NCBI GenBank assembly: GCA_030549775.1
Contig: CM060171.1
Location: forward strand, 8,548,789 to 8,612,788
Direction: 5' to 3'
Source: Tamarix chinensis
Lineage: Eukaryota > Streptophyta > Magnoliopsida > Caryophyllales > Tamaricaceae
Length of the DNA: 64,000 bases
In this document: one piece after another, positions 22,801 through 35,460 of the stretch
Numbering within the stretch: the stretch's first letter is position 1
Layout: each line of letters opens with the position of its first letter
Notes under the pieces: generated by a model
The model's input: the letters and a program-made list of their open reading frames with translations, nothing else
Databases searched by the model: none
Told to the model about the DNA's origin: nothing
Program-made: the position numbers and the translations under genes

Positions 22801-24239
22801 GTTGATCTTAAAACAAAATCATTTTATCTAAACATAAAACTGTAATTAAACATGATACACGAGGTATACACCACCATTTTAGAATTTAGCTTAAGATTTG
22901 ATCGACCGTATCTAAATTTGTCATACATGATAAGCATCAAATCCTAAAGTATAGGAAATTTCTTTGACCACTCTATACTTGGATCCCATCTTCATTCAAC
23001 ATCACTAGACATGTCTCATGCAAAGATATTTCCATTATTTGAACATTGTGTTGAGCCTACATCTACTAATTCACTTTTCAACTCTCAAGTAAGCCTCTTT
23101 AGATCTATCCTAGCAAGCTAGTTGCTAAAAAATGCTATAATTTAGTGCCAATTATTTGGTCTTTTACTTCTAAGAAACCCTTGAATCATCATTCAAGCTA
23201 ACTCTATATTGCTAATATCAATTGCAACCTTAACCATCACCACATTGCTCACATTCCAGAAACTTTTTTATCAAGCTTACATGCCTCAACTTCTGAAATT
23301 AATCTTAGTTTCTCCAAAAATTGTCACTATATCAAATAAACCCTATAATTTTCCTTTTATGAGATATTGAAGCCTCCTTAAGTCTTTATGGAGAATGACC
23401 ATGTATCGTGTGTAACCTTAACTTAGTGCAATAACCATCCTGTTTACTTTACAAAGACTTTATAAATATATCCAAACCAGCTTCATTAGTGTATACTTAA
23501 TACTTTCCTTGATAGAGTTGACACTTATCAAGCATGTTTTATATCTAATGGTACATAACTTATCTATGTTTAGACTCCAAGGGGATATTGAATTTTTTAC
23601 AAATATGGACTTCACTTTGTGAATCATTAAATACCATGAATTTAGCTTTCCTTAAGCCAATATCCTTAGATAGCTTTCTCATTCATGTAGATTCCTTACA
23701 CCTTTCGATGATGACAATATACTCTTCATTGGCTGTAAAAAAAAAAGGTCATATATTTTTGTAGCTAAGGCTTCCATGTGATATATTGTAATACCCCATT
23801 TTTCAAAACCATAATTATAAATTTATAATCGTATAATTAATTATAATTATTATTTTAGGAGGTTTAATTTTAAAAATGTTATTATTTTTTGTATTATTTC
23901 GACAGTTTAATTATAAATTTAATCAGGTTAAAATTTTAATAGAAATTAGATTATTTAATTTAATTCTAGTTATACACGTAAATCTTATTTTAAATTATGT
24001 TATTAATAATCTTTTGATCCGTAACCTAAAAATAATTCCCTAAAAATTATTCTCGATTATTTTACTCTTTCTGACTATTTTTAAACTTACCCAAATTCCA
24101 ATAAATTTTCCCGAACTATTTTTATATCTGATATTTTAGTCTATCTAAATTAAATCTAAATTTAAATAGATAAATTCCTACCCGATATTATTAATCTACC
24201 CCCTCTGCAGTTACCCCAAATATCTTTCTTAAATATTTT

Positions 24240-25300
24240 TCTGTCCCCTTCGTACATTTTATACACACATATACACTCTACCATCACCTCCCCATCTGTC
24301 ATTTATACACACTTACACGCTCCATACTTACACACGCATACTCTGCACATAATCGCAGCACTCTACCCCTCTCTTCCTATGCTCGACCAAACAAATAACA
24401 CTCAACCCTCTGCCCAACCAAACAACTCCCTCTTTCTCTCGGCTAACCCCAGCTCCTCCCTCATCTTCTTTCTCCTTCTTCCTGCCCTAAGCTCCCGTCC
24501 TAGCCATCCCACCAACCAAACAAGCCCTCATCTCCCCTGCCTCTCCTCCTGTGCCTTTCGACACACACCGACGGCACGACACCCAGCCAACACCGAACCA
24601 CTACCCCCTTCCTTTCTCTGCCATCCCTGCATCACCATCCACCTTCCCAGCCTCCTAGCTTTCCACCCGTCGACCACAACCACAGTCCCCGCAGCACTAG
24701 CTCACACTAATGGTGCTACCCTAGCCCAGGCAACCATCGACACCCTAGCGTACCACCCTCCTGCCTGCCTCAACCAAGTAACCTCCTACAACCCATTACC
24801 ACCAACCAACGCCACGCCACGCCCCAACCACCAACCATCGCCAAACAGCCCCCTACATGCACCCTTTCCCTACAGTGTCGAGCCAGCCTTCCACTACCGT
24901 TCGCAGCCCCTACTCCCCTCCATTTTTGACCACCGCAGCCCCAGCGAGCCAGCACCGGTCACCACCATCTCAACTTCCTCGAGTGAACCCAACCATCACC
25001 CAACCGTAGCCAACCCAGCCTCCCTTGTGCACCATTCTGCTCGACCAAACACAGCACCTAAGCCCTCCCCTGTCTTTTTCGATCAACTAGCAGCACCCAC
25101 AGCTGCCTCGACCAACCAACCTCTCGCGGCAGCCTCCCAGCAACCCGTCGTCCATCCCCAGCCTCCGGCTGTCACCCTGCACACATCTCCTACCTTAGCT
25201 AGCAACTCCAGCCCCCTAGCCACCCCTGTCGGCCAACCCCTCTGCCCTTTGTTTTTCATGCGTGCATGGCTCACGCTGCGCATGCACCGTGAGTTGTGTG
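24240..25300 (+). repeat. C-rich block of element B (proposed LTR leader exon)
   Basis: The plus strand is rich in CCA/CCC/CAC and poor in G, giving long chance open frames. It ends sharply at the hairpin with GTGAGT (25289), after which the DNA turns AT-rich. The equivalent blocks are 51115-52196 (E), 34295-35460 on the minus strand (M) and 45808-46680 on the minus strand (D). Confidence 0.7.
25270..25293 (+). other. 9-6-9 hairpin over a GTGAGT site (B)
   Basis: Arms CTCACGCTG and CACCGTGAG with a CGCATG loop (one C-C mismatch). The same geometry occurs in M (34290-34313) and L (36270-36293). Confidence 0.7.

Positions 25301-25302
<2 letters not shown>

Positions 25303-25361
<59 letters not shown>
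25303..25361. repeat. (TA)n microsatellite inside B
   Basis: About 58 bp of pure TA just after the proposed 5' splice site. It explains why the predicted intron in B is about 50 bp longer than in the other copies. Confidence 0.95.
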
Positions 25362-25365
<4 letters not shown>

Positions 25366-26749
25366 GGTACCCATTTTAAGTGTAAGAGTATTTTAGTAAT
25401 TTTTGAAAAATAAATATTTTTATATTATAATTATTATTTTATCTGATAGATATTAATTCGATAATTTTGGTATTATTTTTAGGTACGAAAGGTTGATTAG
25501 CGGGATCCGATAACTTTAGTAGGATACTGGTATTTTTGTGTTTTTACTAGAATTCAAGTAACCGTTATACCCTACTAAAATTATAAATATTGCGTGATAG
25601 CACATTAGGGTTTTCTGTGGATGAAATATGTTAAGCATGATTTATTTTGATATAATTATGTGTTAATTTTTATTATCATAAAAACAAATAAAACGAGCAT
25701 GTTATCTAATGTAAATTATGTCGGGTATGAAAGTATGGTTAAAATGATTCTAATGACGGAAAAAAATTTGTATGATAATTATGTATAAAGTAATAGGTTG
25801 AGCATGCTTAGAAATAATTATGGAATAATTAATTATGGATGTGTGCCCTAGGGGAAATTTAGTCATTTTTATGTATTATGATATTTATCTTAAAAATCAT
25901 GTCTAATATGTATTAGTTGTTGTTGAGTATGTGAGTATATGTTTAGGATGGATTAAAGGTGTGGAAAAGGATTTTATGTGTAAAAATATGTATAAAGGAA
26001 AAAGGTTCATTTGACATATCTAATAATTTAAATTGTGTAATGAATAATTTAATTATGGTGTTTTAGCCTTTTCATGGAAAATGAATAAATAAAATGGAAT
26101 TAGTATTTAAATAGATGATAATCTAGGAATTTTAAGTCTCAGGGGTATTTTGGTCTTTTGACCTAAAGTATTCAGATGTGAATAATTGAGCCTATGATGG
26201 CCTTCGTATATTTTAATGTTGGCTTCGAACTTGACCTTGATTATTGTTGTCTCGGATGATTGGAAATAAGTAAGAACGATTAAGTAAGAGAATTGAATTT
26301 ATCTGTATTCTATGTGATTTCGTAGTCACCTTAATAAAATACTAATATTTAAAGTGAAAGACCTCGAGATCAGGAATAGTGGCTCCTAGGGTTCGCTACC
26401 CTAAGGACGTGGTTTAGCCCACGGTTGATATGGATTTTTACTGCTGTGCCTTAGTGCCCCAGTCAGGCCCTACATCTTACTCTATTTTGCTCTGCGGACT
26501 AATAGGGGGTATGCATACTAATGGATTAGGTATACTTATCGGTAGGGTACTACGTTACCTTCGTGTGCCAATGCAACCAGGGTACCTTTGCGTCCTTGGG
26601 TTGATAGTCAGTAGGATACTGTGTTGCCTTGTTGCACCGGTATGACTAGAGTACCTTTGTGTCTTTAGGTTGATTGATCTCCCCTCAAGAAAGTAAATAA
26701 AAATGGAGATGATATGATTTGATGGAAATAATGATTATCGGATTATCAG

Positions 26750-26990
26750 ATTGTTTGGTAGCAGCCTTTGTGCCTACCTGTGGTTTTGGTAGCAACCTTC
26801 GTGCCTACCTAAGGTTTCGGTAGTAGCCTTTGTGCCTACTTGTTGTTCGGTAGTAGCCTTCGTGCCTACCTGAGGTTTTCTGTAGTTTTGGTAGTAGCCT
26901 TCATGCCTACTTGAGGTTTTCTATGGTTTTGGTAGCAGCCTTTGTGCCTACCTATAGATTTGGTAGCAACCTTCGTGCCTACCTGTGTTG
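26750..26990. repeat. Tandem array, about 30-35 bp unit (element B)
   Basis: About seven copies of a unit containing GGTAGCAGCC, then TTTGTGCCTACC, then TGTGGTTT. LTR D has the same array on the other strand at 44185-44372. Confidence 0.9.
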
Positions 26991-29900
26991 GTTTATGTCT
27001 GTGAGCATACCTGTGACATTATGGATCTTATTATACTGTATCTGTAAGTTTACCTGTGACGTTATGGATTTATTATGCTGTACCTATAAGTATGCCTGGG
27101 ATGATATGAATCTTAACATGCCTGTGATGTATGTGATTGTTTGGGATTTATGCTAAGACATGAATTATGTTGAAGTTGGGTTTTAATTATTACTCAGAGA
27201 GTATTTCTGGGATGTGCAATAATAAGTTTGTCTGTTTCAGATGAATGAAAATGAGTAGTACGTGATCTTGATGGAAATTGATCGTCTGAGTGATTATTGT
27301 ATCTCAATCATTGTATTTATATGTATATATCTTATCCCATATCAATTGTATGCCTTGCATGTGCTTCATGATGATTTATCGTATTAGTTTGGTATAAAGG
27401 GTTGCTCAGTACTATAGTACTGAAGGGTTTATTTTCGTGGGCCCCTGCCTATTCAATGGGCAGTGGACTTTGTAGGTCAGCCTCTGAGCTCAGTCAAATG
27501 CTGATAATTCAGATTTGGGAGCATAAGACTATCTGATGTTTCTTTTGTTGTCTTATTTCCGGTTGTATTTGGACCCTTGTGTCCTCCTATAATTTCTCTC
27601 TCAAGTTTCGTAAACTGCTAATGTCATTTTTAATTAGCAGTATTTGTCTAATGTTCTCTCTATCCTGATTTCTGTAATCATGATATTAATTTAAGTGGAT
27701 TAATGATTTTAGCCTTAGCACTTGGTATGAGAATGGTAGAGGAAACCAGACTTGTACTAAGTGTGGCGGTAACACCCTTTGTTTTTATTATTTTAGCTTC
27801 CGCACTTAACTCTGTAAATGAAATTTTTCAGTTGTAAATTTTGGGTGTTACATATATCCCCCACAAAAGGAGAATATAAACCCCGATGATAACCTCTTCA
27901 TATCACTATCTTCTACCATACCTAAATTGTTATAGCTTAATAAAGTGGATTGGACACCACTATATCAAATACTCAACTTAGACATCTCGCTTAGATGTAT
28001 CAACCTTACCACCTCCAATTATTTTTGCTCGAATTCAACAATAACATACTAGTAACACTAATTACAAAATTAATGTCTAATCTCATATACACCATTTTGT
28101 GTATCAAACTCTCACTAGGAATGATATAGAAGATAGTTTGTTTTACTCTTCTCACATTCATTCTTTCCAAATAAAGTCTTGATCAACTTGAATTAAAAAT
28201 CCATTTGGAAACTCAATGGCTATACTTAGTCAATATTATATCTCTTAAGTTTTTCTTCTATACTCTTCTCAAGACAACAATATATGGCTTGCTCTGACCT
28301 CTTCATGAGTAATGTGTAAGTTAATAATCTACTTCACTTGGCCAAGTTCCTTGTCTAAAAGGAGCCAAGTCACACTTCAACTTTGAAATCCAAAGCATAT
28401 ATACTTTGGCACATAATTATCATATATATATATATATTTTAGAATGACCAAGTCACTAGGCCCAAATATTTGCAAAAACACATGTGATATTTTAACATCT
28501 TCATATACCATAGTTGAGTCATAAAGGACTCAAACTTCACATATCATTGCAGTGACGCCTACTTTTAACCACAAAGCTCTTTCCTAACTTATGCACCATA
28601 CCTTCCTTACCCTTAACCTCAAATTCCTATGATTGATCCATATAAGCATCCTCTTTAACGTCTCGGCATAGGAATGTTGCCTTAATGTTACATTAATCTA
28701 CTTATAAGTCTAGAGAAAAAACCAATCTTAGAATCATAAACAAGTATTATATTCATTAGAGGAGAGAAAATCGCATTATAGTCGTCAATATCATTATGGA
28801 AAAAAAAATTCTTAAAGACTAACTATTTCTTGTTTGGTTCTACCATGCTCATGCTTCATCTTGTAAACACACGTGTTCTTCAAGGTCTTCCTTTCCTCAA
28901 TTTCTCCACAAATGTATAGGTTTGTTATTCTAGAATATAGTTTTCCTATTATTTCATTACAAATAACCACTTATTCATGTGGGTATCTCAGTTGTACAAA
29001 GGCTTAGCACTATATGAGAGCAACACATAATTTGCAACAAATTACTTATCGGTCAACTTTAGTTCTTTAGCTCTATACTTGAATGGAGGAAAATTGGCTA
29101 TTATGATTGTAACACCCAAAAAACTTTTTTATTATTTTATCATTAGTGTAATAAAAACATAATTGGGTGTTACTATCGTATTTGACATAATTTTGGTTTA
29201 TAATACCACCCTCAAATCGAATATAAGACAAAACAATTAAAACTTAAAATAAGAGGAAACCAAGAATGAGAGAGATTCATAATTTAGATAAAAGTTTAGA
29301 GATTAATTATGAGTACAATAGAAAAATTACATAAAAAAGAATAAGGGTACATCGGAATGTCTCATCCAAAAAGATATCCGGACCAAAAGTGATAACTTGA
29401 TAACATTACCCTATGTTCAATCCTGATACATAAGAATCACTCATCCACAACAAAGCATCAAAACTATTAAATTCATCAAAATGGTCCTATGTGACTTGCA
29501 CAAAATTACCTGAGTATTATGCTCATAAGAATTAGCAAAATCCATGAGAAAGATGATCATTACGCTAGGTATTGAGCAATGCAATAATGTAATCATAGAT
29601 AAAGGGCATACATAATACTTAAGGACAAAAAGGATAGATGAATTTTGCATAGAAATCGTATTAGGAGATGACTCTAGGAGGAACTAAAAGAGTTCCGTAA
29701 TATGTATGCTTATAATCCATTATGTTATTAGGTTAAGTTTAGGAACCTTACTATTTACAATTGATGGAATGGTATCAACAATATTTAACACCAAGGCATA
29801 ACACTTATGTCCACTATTATCGTATGGTGGAATGGACTAGTATAACCCTAGTGTCAAATTCTCCTAGCTACTATTCTTATTTGATGGAATAGACTTGTAA

Positions 29901-32499
29901 TTCCCCAAATTTTTAAAAGCGTATAATTTAATAAATAAATTTTATTTGGAATAAATTAGCCTTTAAATCTATTTAATTTAATTATTTTATGGATTTTTGA
30001 GTAAATAAAATTAGGTATAAATATTTAGTAAATTAAAATAAATATTTTGTTATTTTATCACACTCTTATTATTTAAATAAATTTTCAAACCGTTATTTTA
30101 CTAAAATTATCCTTTTTAACCCTTATATTTTAATTATACTAAATTAAATTATTAAATCAATTTATTACCCAAAATATATTATATTGTATTATTTTATAAA
30201 TTAGATTATTTTATTTAATACCATTTTTCTTTTTCTTTTTCCTTTTTCCTTCTCCTTTTTTCTTTTTTTTCCCTCTTTTCTTTCTTTCTCTTCTTTGGGC
30301 CGTCGGCCTGCTTCGGCCTTCCCTTTTCCCCCTCCTCAGCCTTGGGCCGCTGGCCCATTCTCTCCTCTCCTCCTCTCCTTCTCCCTCATGCGTGAGCCGG
30401 CCGTCCCTCCTCTCCTTCCTTTCTTCCTCGACCTGGCCGGCCCATTCATTTTTTCCTTCGGTAGCCCAACGCACCCAGCCCCCTCCCTTGACTCTCCTTT
30501 CTTCTTCCCTTCTTCTTCTTCCTCTTTCCCCAGTGATAATCCAGGCCATCCTCCACCATTTTTGCTGCCCAACCTGCAGCTTCCTCTCCCCCATTGACCT
30601 CCCCTATCTCCCTCCCTCTCCTTCTCGTCGTTTTCCTGCCATACCGACCCCATCATCTCTCCCTCTCTCTCTCTCCATGTGTAACACCCCCAAAATTCAC
30701 TACTGAAAAATTTCGTTAATTAAAGGAAGATTAGCGGAAGCAGATAAATAAAACGTGAACTTTGGGAGTATTACCGCCACACTTAGTACCAGACCGGTTC
30801 ACTCATACCGTTCGAGTACCAAGTGCTAAGGCTAAGAAAATGGAATACAATTCGAAAGACATTCAACATGCATAAATCAGAGTAAATTGCAAGCTTCAAC
30901 ATATTTAAATCAGAGTAGCACATCAAATCGTTTTCAAAAATAAAATCCACCAATGATGGTTACTTTAACAATGTTAACATTTAAAACCAAAAATTTAAAT
31001 GAGAAGGAGAAAAAGTCATGATACCGGAAAATTCCTTACTCTCCTTCCCGTAACTCACTTGAGTAGCACCTGAAAATACCTGCAAGGGCACTGCCCATTG
31101 AATAGGCAGGGGCCCCATAAAGGGAATCCCTTCAGTACTACGGTACTGAGTAACCCTTTAATACCACACTTAAAGACAGGCCCGCATACGGCACACAATG
31201 CAAGCCACACACATATAAATAATGAGAGATGCATACATAATAAGGGCAAACATAATACTTTATAAGTCACGATCGATACTTTGGGCCTTAAGCCATTATT
31301 CTGTCATTAATCCATCAATATCATATTTTATATCCATGTGAGTACGAGAACCCCACTATTATAGCCGGTGGACCGGAAGTCAACACACAGGGCAGAACGC
31401 CTCTGACCACTATTATTGCCGGTGGACCGGAAGATAAACACACATGGCAGAACGCACCTGACCACTATTATTTGCCGGTGGTCCGGCCTGGCCCCTACTC
31501 ACATGGTGTTCCACTATAAGTGATTAGTATTTTTCCATAATCTTATTCACATACATAACTGATTTTATTGAGCTCGGGACCCCCACTATTATTGTCGGTG
31601 GACCGGAATACATATAAAATCATCCAAGGCACAACGCTCCTGGCCACTATTATAACCGGTGGACCGGTACTCATAATCACACACCAGGGCAACACGCTCC
31701 TGGACCACTATTATAACCGGTGGACCGGTACGCAATATCACATACTAGGGCAACACGCTCCTGGACCATTATTATAACCGGTGGACCGGTACTCAATATC
31801 ATAATCATTTGGGCCCGGCTCATTAATATTTCACTTTCAATAATAGTATCTTTCCTTTCTTTAACCAGCACATCAATCATATTTATTTGCCTCGATTGGG
31901 AGATCAATAACCCGGGACACAAAGGTACACCGGTCGTACCGGTGCATACCAGCTACTCAGTACCCTTCAACCATGAACCCAAGGACGCAAAGGTACCCTG
32001 GTCGTACTGGTGCATAAAGCTAACTCAGTACCCTACCGACAAGGACACCTAATCCATAAGTATGCATACCCCCTAACTAGGTCCGTAGAGCTAGGAAGAG
32101 TAAGATATAGGGCATGGTTGGGGCACAAAGGCACACCAGCAAATACCAGAATAATCGTGGACTAAACCACGTCCTTAGGGTAGCGACCCCTAAGGAGTCA
32201 CCATTCCCGATCTCGAGGTCTTTCACTTTAAGTAATAGTATCTTAATTAAGGTGATCACATAAAGCACGATAATCCGATACTTATTCACTTTCAATCGTT
32301 TCGATATCATTAATCGTTTCTTATTCAGAGGATTATCCACGATGTCATAGAGAAACCATCAAGGCCATACTAATCATTAGATACTCTTACTTGGCTAATC
32401 AACATTATTTAATCATATTAATGTCCCACAATCTCAAGGACGTGTTAGGTATAAACTACTCATTTGCCCTTTACTTATATAATTGTTAAGTATCCATTC

Positions 32500-33680
32500 C
32501 CTACTTGGTAATTTACCACATTACCCTTAAGGTTGCATAATTACCAAATTACCTTTTGTCCAATTTAGATTACCAAATTATCTCATACACTTTTTAGATC
32601 ATCATTCACCCCTCATAATTACTATACTTATCATATTTCCCTTTTGGTTGGTTATATTACCAAATCGCCCTTCTCCTCTGTTATAATTACTAATTTGCCA
32701 TTGAGTTGGATAAATTACTAAATTACCCTCCTTCATTATCATGATTACTATTTTGCCCCTTTAGTTGGTTAAACAATTATCACTTTACCCTTTTATCGGC
32801 TAAATTACCAAATTGCTCTTCTCCTTTTATCATAATTACCATTTTACCCCTCTCAATTATTTTAATTGCCATTTATCCTTTTTAATTATCACAAATCCCA
32901 AATTACTCTTCTTCATAATTACCAATATTAATTTACCCTTTTTCATAATCAAAATTACTATATTACCCTTCTCCATTATTAAAATTACCATAATGCCCTT
33001 TAATTGGTTAATTTACCAAATTACCCTTCTATAGTATCATACTTATCCAATTGCCCTTCTACAATCATAATTTAATTGCTAAATTATCTTTTGTCGTTAT
33101 CATAATTAACAAGTTACCCCTTACTCCCAAGTTTACCATAATATCCTTTTATTTACAAAATTACCATTTTACCCCCTTACATCCAATTTTACCCTAATAT
33201 CCTTTTATTTATGAAAATTACCACCATACATCTTTTACTTTACAAATTACTATTTTACCCCTTCACATCCAAGATTACCATCTTTATCTTTCCTTACATA
33301 ATTACCATTTTGCCCTTCTTTTCCAACTTACCATATTACCCCTTTACTTATAAATTACCACTTCACCATTCACTTATAAAATTTACCATATTACCCTTTA
33401 CTTATGAAATTACGATTTTGCCCCTCTACCTCCAAAATTACCATAATGCCCTTTTTACTTGAACAATTACCATAATGCCCTCCTTCATCCAAAATTACTA
33501 TTTTACCCCTACTTCCAAAATTTCCATTTTACCATTCTTTCTCACAACTTACAATTTTATCCTTTACTTGTAAATTATCATTTAACCATTTAATCATAAA
33601 ATTTCCATATTAATCTTTTATCTCAAAAATTACCCAAATACCCTTTTCACTTATAAAATTTCCACTCAACCCCTTTATTC
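32500..33680. repeat. Long degenerate tandem array, about 20-25 bp unit (element M)
   Basis: About 50 diverged copies around AAATTACCATTTTACCCCTT. At nearly 1.2 kb it is the longest version of this array in the window. The reverse-complement counterpart in L spans 36925-37915. Confidence 0.9.
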
Positions 33681-34289
33681 ACCATTTTTATGAATTTACT
33701 AACACTACATAAAATAATGATATTAATACTTCATTCTTATCATCTAAGTCCACCAACTTGTCATTTTTCAACATAATACTCATTAGCAACTACACACATT
33801 GATTTATATACCTCATAAGCATAATTACTAAAATACCCTTAAACAATACATCATTCATGCATTAGCAACATGGTACATCATAACAAGTGTTTAACATTTC
33901 TATCCATATTCCAACTCCTTCCTTAATTAACATACCTACATATGGCACAAAGGTTATCATGCTATTTCTTTTTAACAAGCAATATAAGAAACCATAAACA
34001 TATCATGCTAAGCATACAAAACATGCATAAAATCATACTAAACCCTAAATGTGCTAGCATGCGTTTTTCCATATATTTAAGGGAGGATTAACGGTTACCT
34101 TAATCCCGCAAAATATCAATCTTACCAAGCATAATTAGCAACTCAACACCTAAAAATAATATCCATCATATTTATGTTAGAAATAAGAATCCAAGTATAA
34201 AACTTTATAATTTTAATTAATAAAACACTTAACATAAAATACCATTATACCTTAAAAATTATCCAAACAATTTTTAAAATGAAGGGGAG

Positions 34290-34313
34290 CTCACGCTGCA
34301 TGAACAGCGTGAG
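34290..34313 (-). other. 9-6-9 hairpin over a GTGAGT site (M)
   Basis: In element orientation the arms are CTCACGCTG and CAGCGTGAG with loop TTCATG; all nine pairs are perfect. GTGAG of the 3' arm is followed by CTCC. Confidence 0.75.
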
Positions 34314-35460
34314 TCTCATGCAAAATTATAGGGAGAAAAGGGTTCGAAGGGGGTGAAGGGAGAAAAAATAAACCATTTTCGGGTTAGGGTCTTTAGGCTA
34401 GAAAAGAAGGTGGTTAGGGGAGGTTCTAAGGCAGGGGAATGGTGCAGGAGTGTAGAGGGGGTGTAGGTGGAGGCTAAGGGTGGTTTCACGGCGGCTCAAG
34501 GCGGCGGAGAGGCGGCGAAGTTGGCTGCCGAGAAGGGTCGAGGGGGAAGGGTTGAGAAGGAAGGAAAAGTGGAGGGAAAAATGGAGGGGTGCAAGGGTTG
34601 TTTTTGGCCAAATAATGGATGGCGGTTGTAGAGGGGGATGCAGGGTGTCGAAAGGTAGGTTGGGTGGCGGCAGAGGTGGCCGGACGGCGGCGGTAGAGGC
34701 GGTTGCAGGTGGCTTGGCGGTAAGGGGAAAAGCTGGGAAGAAAAAGGAAGAGGAGGAGAAAGGGGGAAGTGCGGGGCTCGAAGGGGTTGTGTGGTGGTGC
34801 AGGGTGGTAGTAGGCGGTGGCAGAAGGCGGCGCAGGGGGTTGGTGAGGCGGCAGGAGCGGCGAACGGTGGTGGCGACGCAAAACAGGGTGGAGATGGGAG
34901 AGGAAGAAAATGAGAGAGAGAAGGGAGGATCGGGGGTGAGGGGCTCGACAACAATGGGCAGGGAAATGGCTGAAGGGGAGAAGAAAAAGAGGAGGAAGGG
35001 TAGGGGAATAGGGGCTGATCGGAGGGCAGGCTTAGGGTGGCAGGGGAAAGGAGGGAAGAAGAAGGAAAGGGGGAAGGGCATGCGGGGCTGGTCCAGGGCC
35101 GGTTTGGCTCGAAAAAGGAAGGAAAACGACGGGGGAAGAGAGAGAGGGAGAGGGAGCAGGTGGTGGTAGCGATGGGTGCAGGCGGTGGCAGCAGGCATGG
35201 CGTCGAATGTGCAGGTGGTCGGGCGTGGAGGAGAAGAGGGGAGAAGAAGAAAGGGACGGGGCGGCTTGGACCGGCGCTGGAAAAGAAAATAGGCAGCCGG
35301 CCGGTCCAGGGGGAAAAAGGAGAGGCGGGCTGGAGGGACGGGCTGGACGGTGCGCGAGGGAGAGAAGGGGTGAGGCGAGAAAGACGGGCCGAAGGCCCAA
35401 TGCGCGGGGAGAGGGGCTGTGCAGGCTGGGCGGACGGCCCAAGGAAGGGGGAAGAAGGAA
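34295..35460. repeat. G/purine-rich block of element M
   Basis: 1.1 kb of G-rich plus strand (GGCGGCGG, GAAGGAAAGG), the highest-GC region in the window. Overlapping frames up to 266 residues on both strands are Arg/Gly-rich or Pro/Ser-rich without domains. Confidence 0.8.

Larger units (their letters stand above)
23787..27852 (+). mobile_element. B: forward giant gypsy solo LTR inside copia
   Basis: It begins TGTAATACCCCATTTT and ends AATTTTGGGTGTTACA, flanked on both sides by TATAT (23782-23786 and 27853-27857). It is 4066 bp with no repeated ends, so it is a solo LTR. In order it has: an AT-rich start, a C-rich block (24240-25290), a hairpin with a GTGAGT 5' splice-like site (25270-25293), a (TA)n tract, TATTATTTTTAG (25471-25482), the GTAACCGTTA block, the GTGAAAGACC block, a CCTAGGG hairpin (26385-26406), a 30-bp array (26750-26990), palindrome CAGTACTATAGTACTG (27407-27422), and the GTGTGGCGGTAACACCC end block. 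The 344-residue frame at 24379-25413 follows the C-rich composition and is not a gene. Confidence 0.92.
22801..29107 (-). mobile_element. Ty1/copia pol relic, minus strand, split by B and cut by K
   Basis: The parts are about 22801-23786 and 27853-29107. Read on the minus strand with many stops, 29000 down to 27853 gives reverse-transcriptase-like text (an IKATFLCRDVKEDAYMD segment near 28680, where the family has the conserved TAFLHGDL region). After B, 23786 down to about 23440 gives RNase H: EEYIVIIERCKEST, then FNDSQSEVHICKKF (catalytic-Asp region), then the NEAGLDIF end. This is the C-terminal part of a copia polyprotein. About 23440-22801 is probable 3' untranslated or LTR sequence, but I could not define an LTR. 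It is dead and is the oldest layer of the nest, hit by both B and K. Confidence 0.8.

Noticed and set aside
24379..25413. 344-residue open frame, Pro/Ser/Thr-rich
   Set aside because: It lies inside solo LTR B, follows the C-rich block and ends in a (TA)n microsatellite; no domain, and equivalent places in other LTR copies have different translations.
29108..29173. A second mini-element: TGTAACACCC followed 55 bp later by GGGTGTTAC
   Set aside because: The end of LTR B has the same arrangement (GGTAACACCC at 27769 and the terminal GGGTGTTACA at 27852), so this is the normal 3' end of LTR K. No 5-bp duplication flanks the 66 bp.
32500..33680. CRISPR-like array
   Set aside because: Units are adjacent, diverged and lack unique spacers of constant length; this is a eukaryotic LTR minisatellite.
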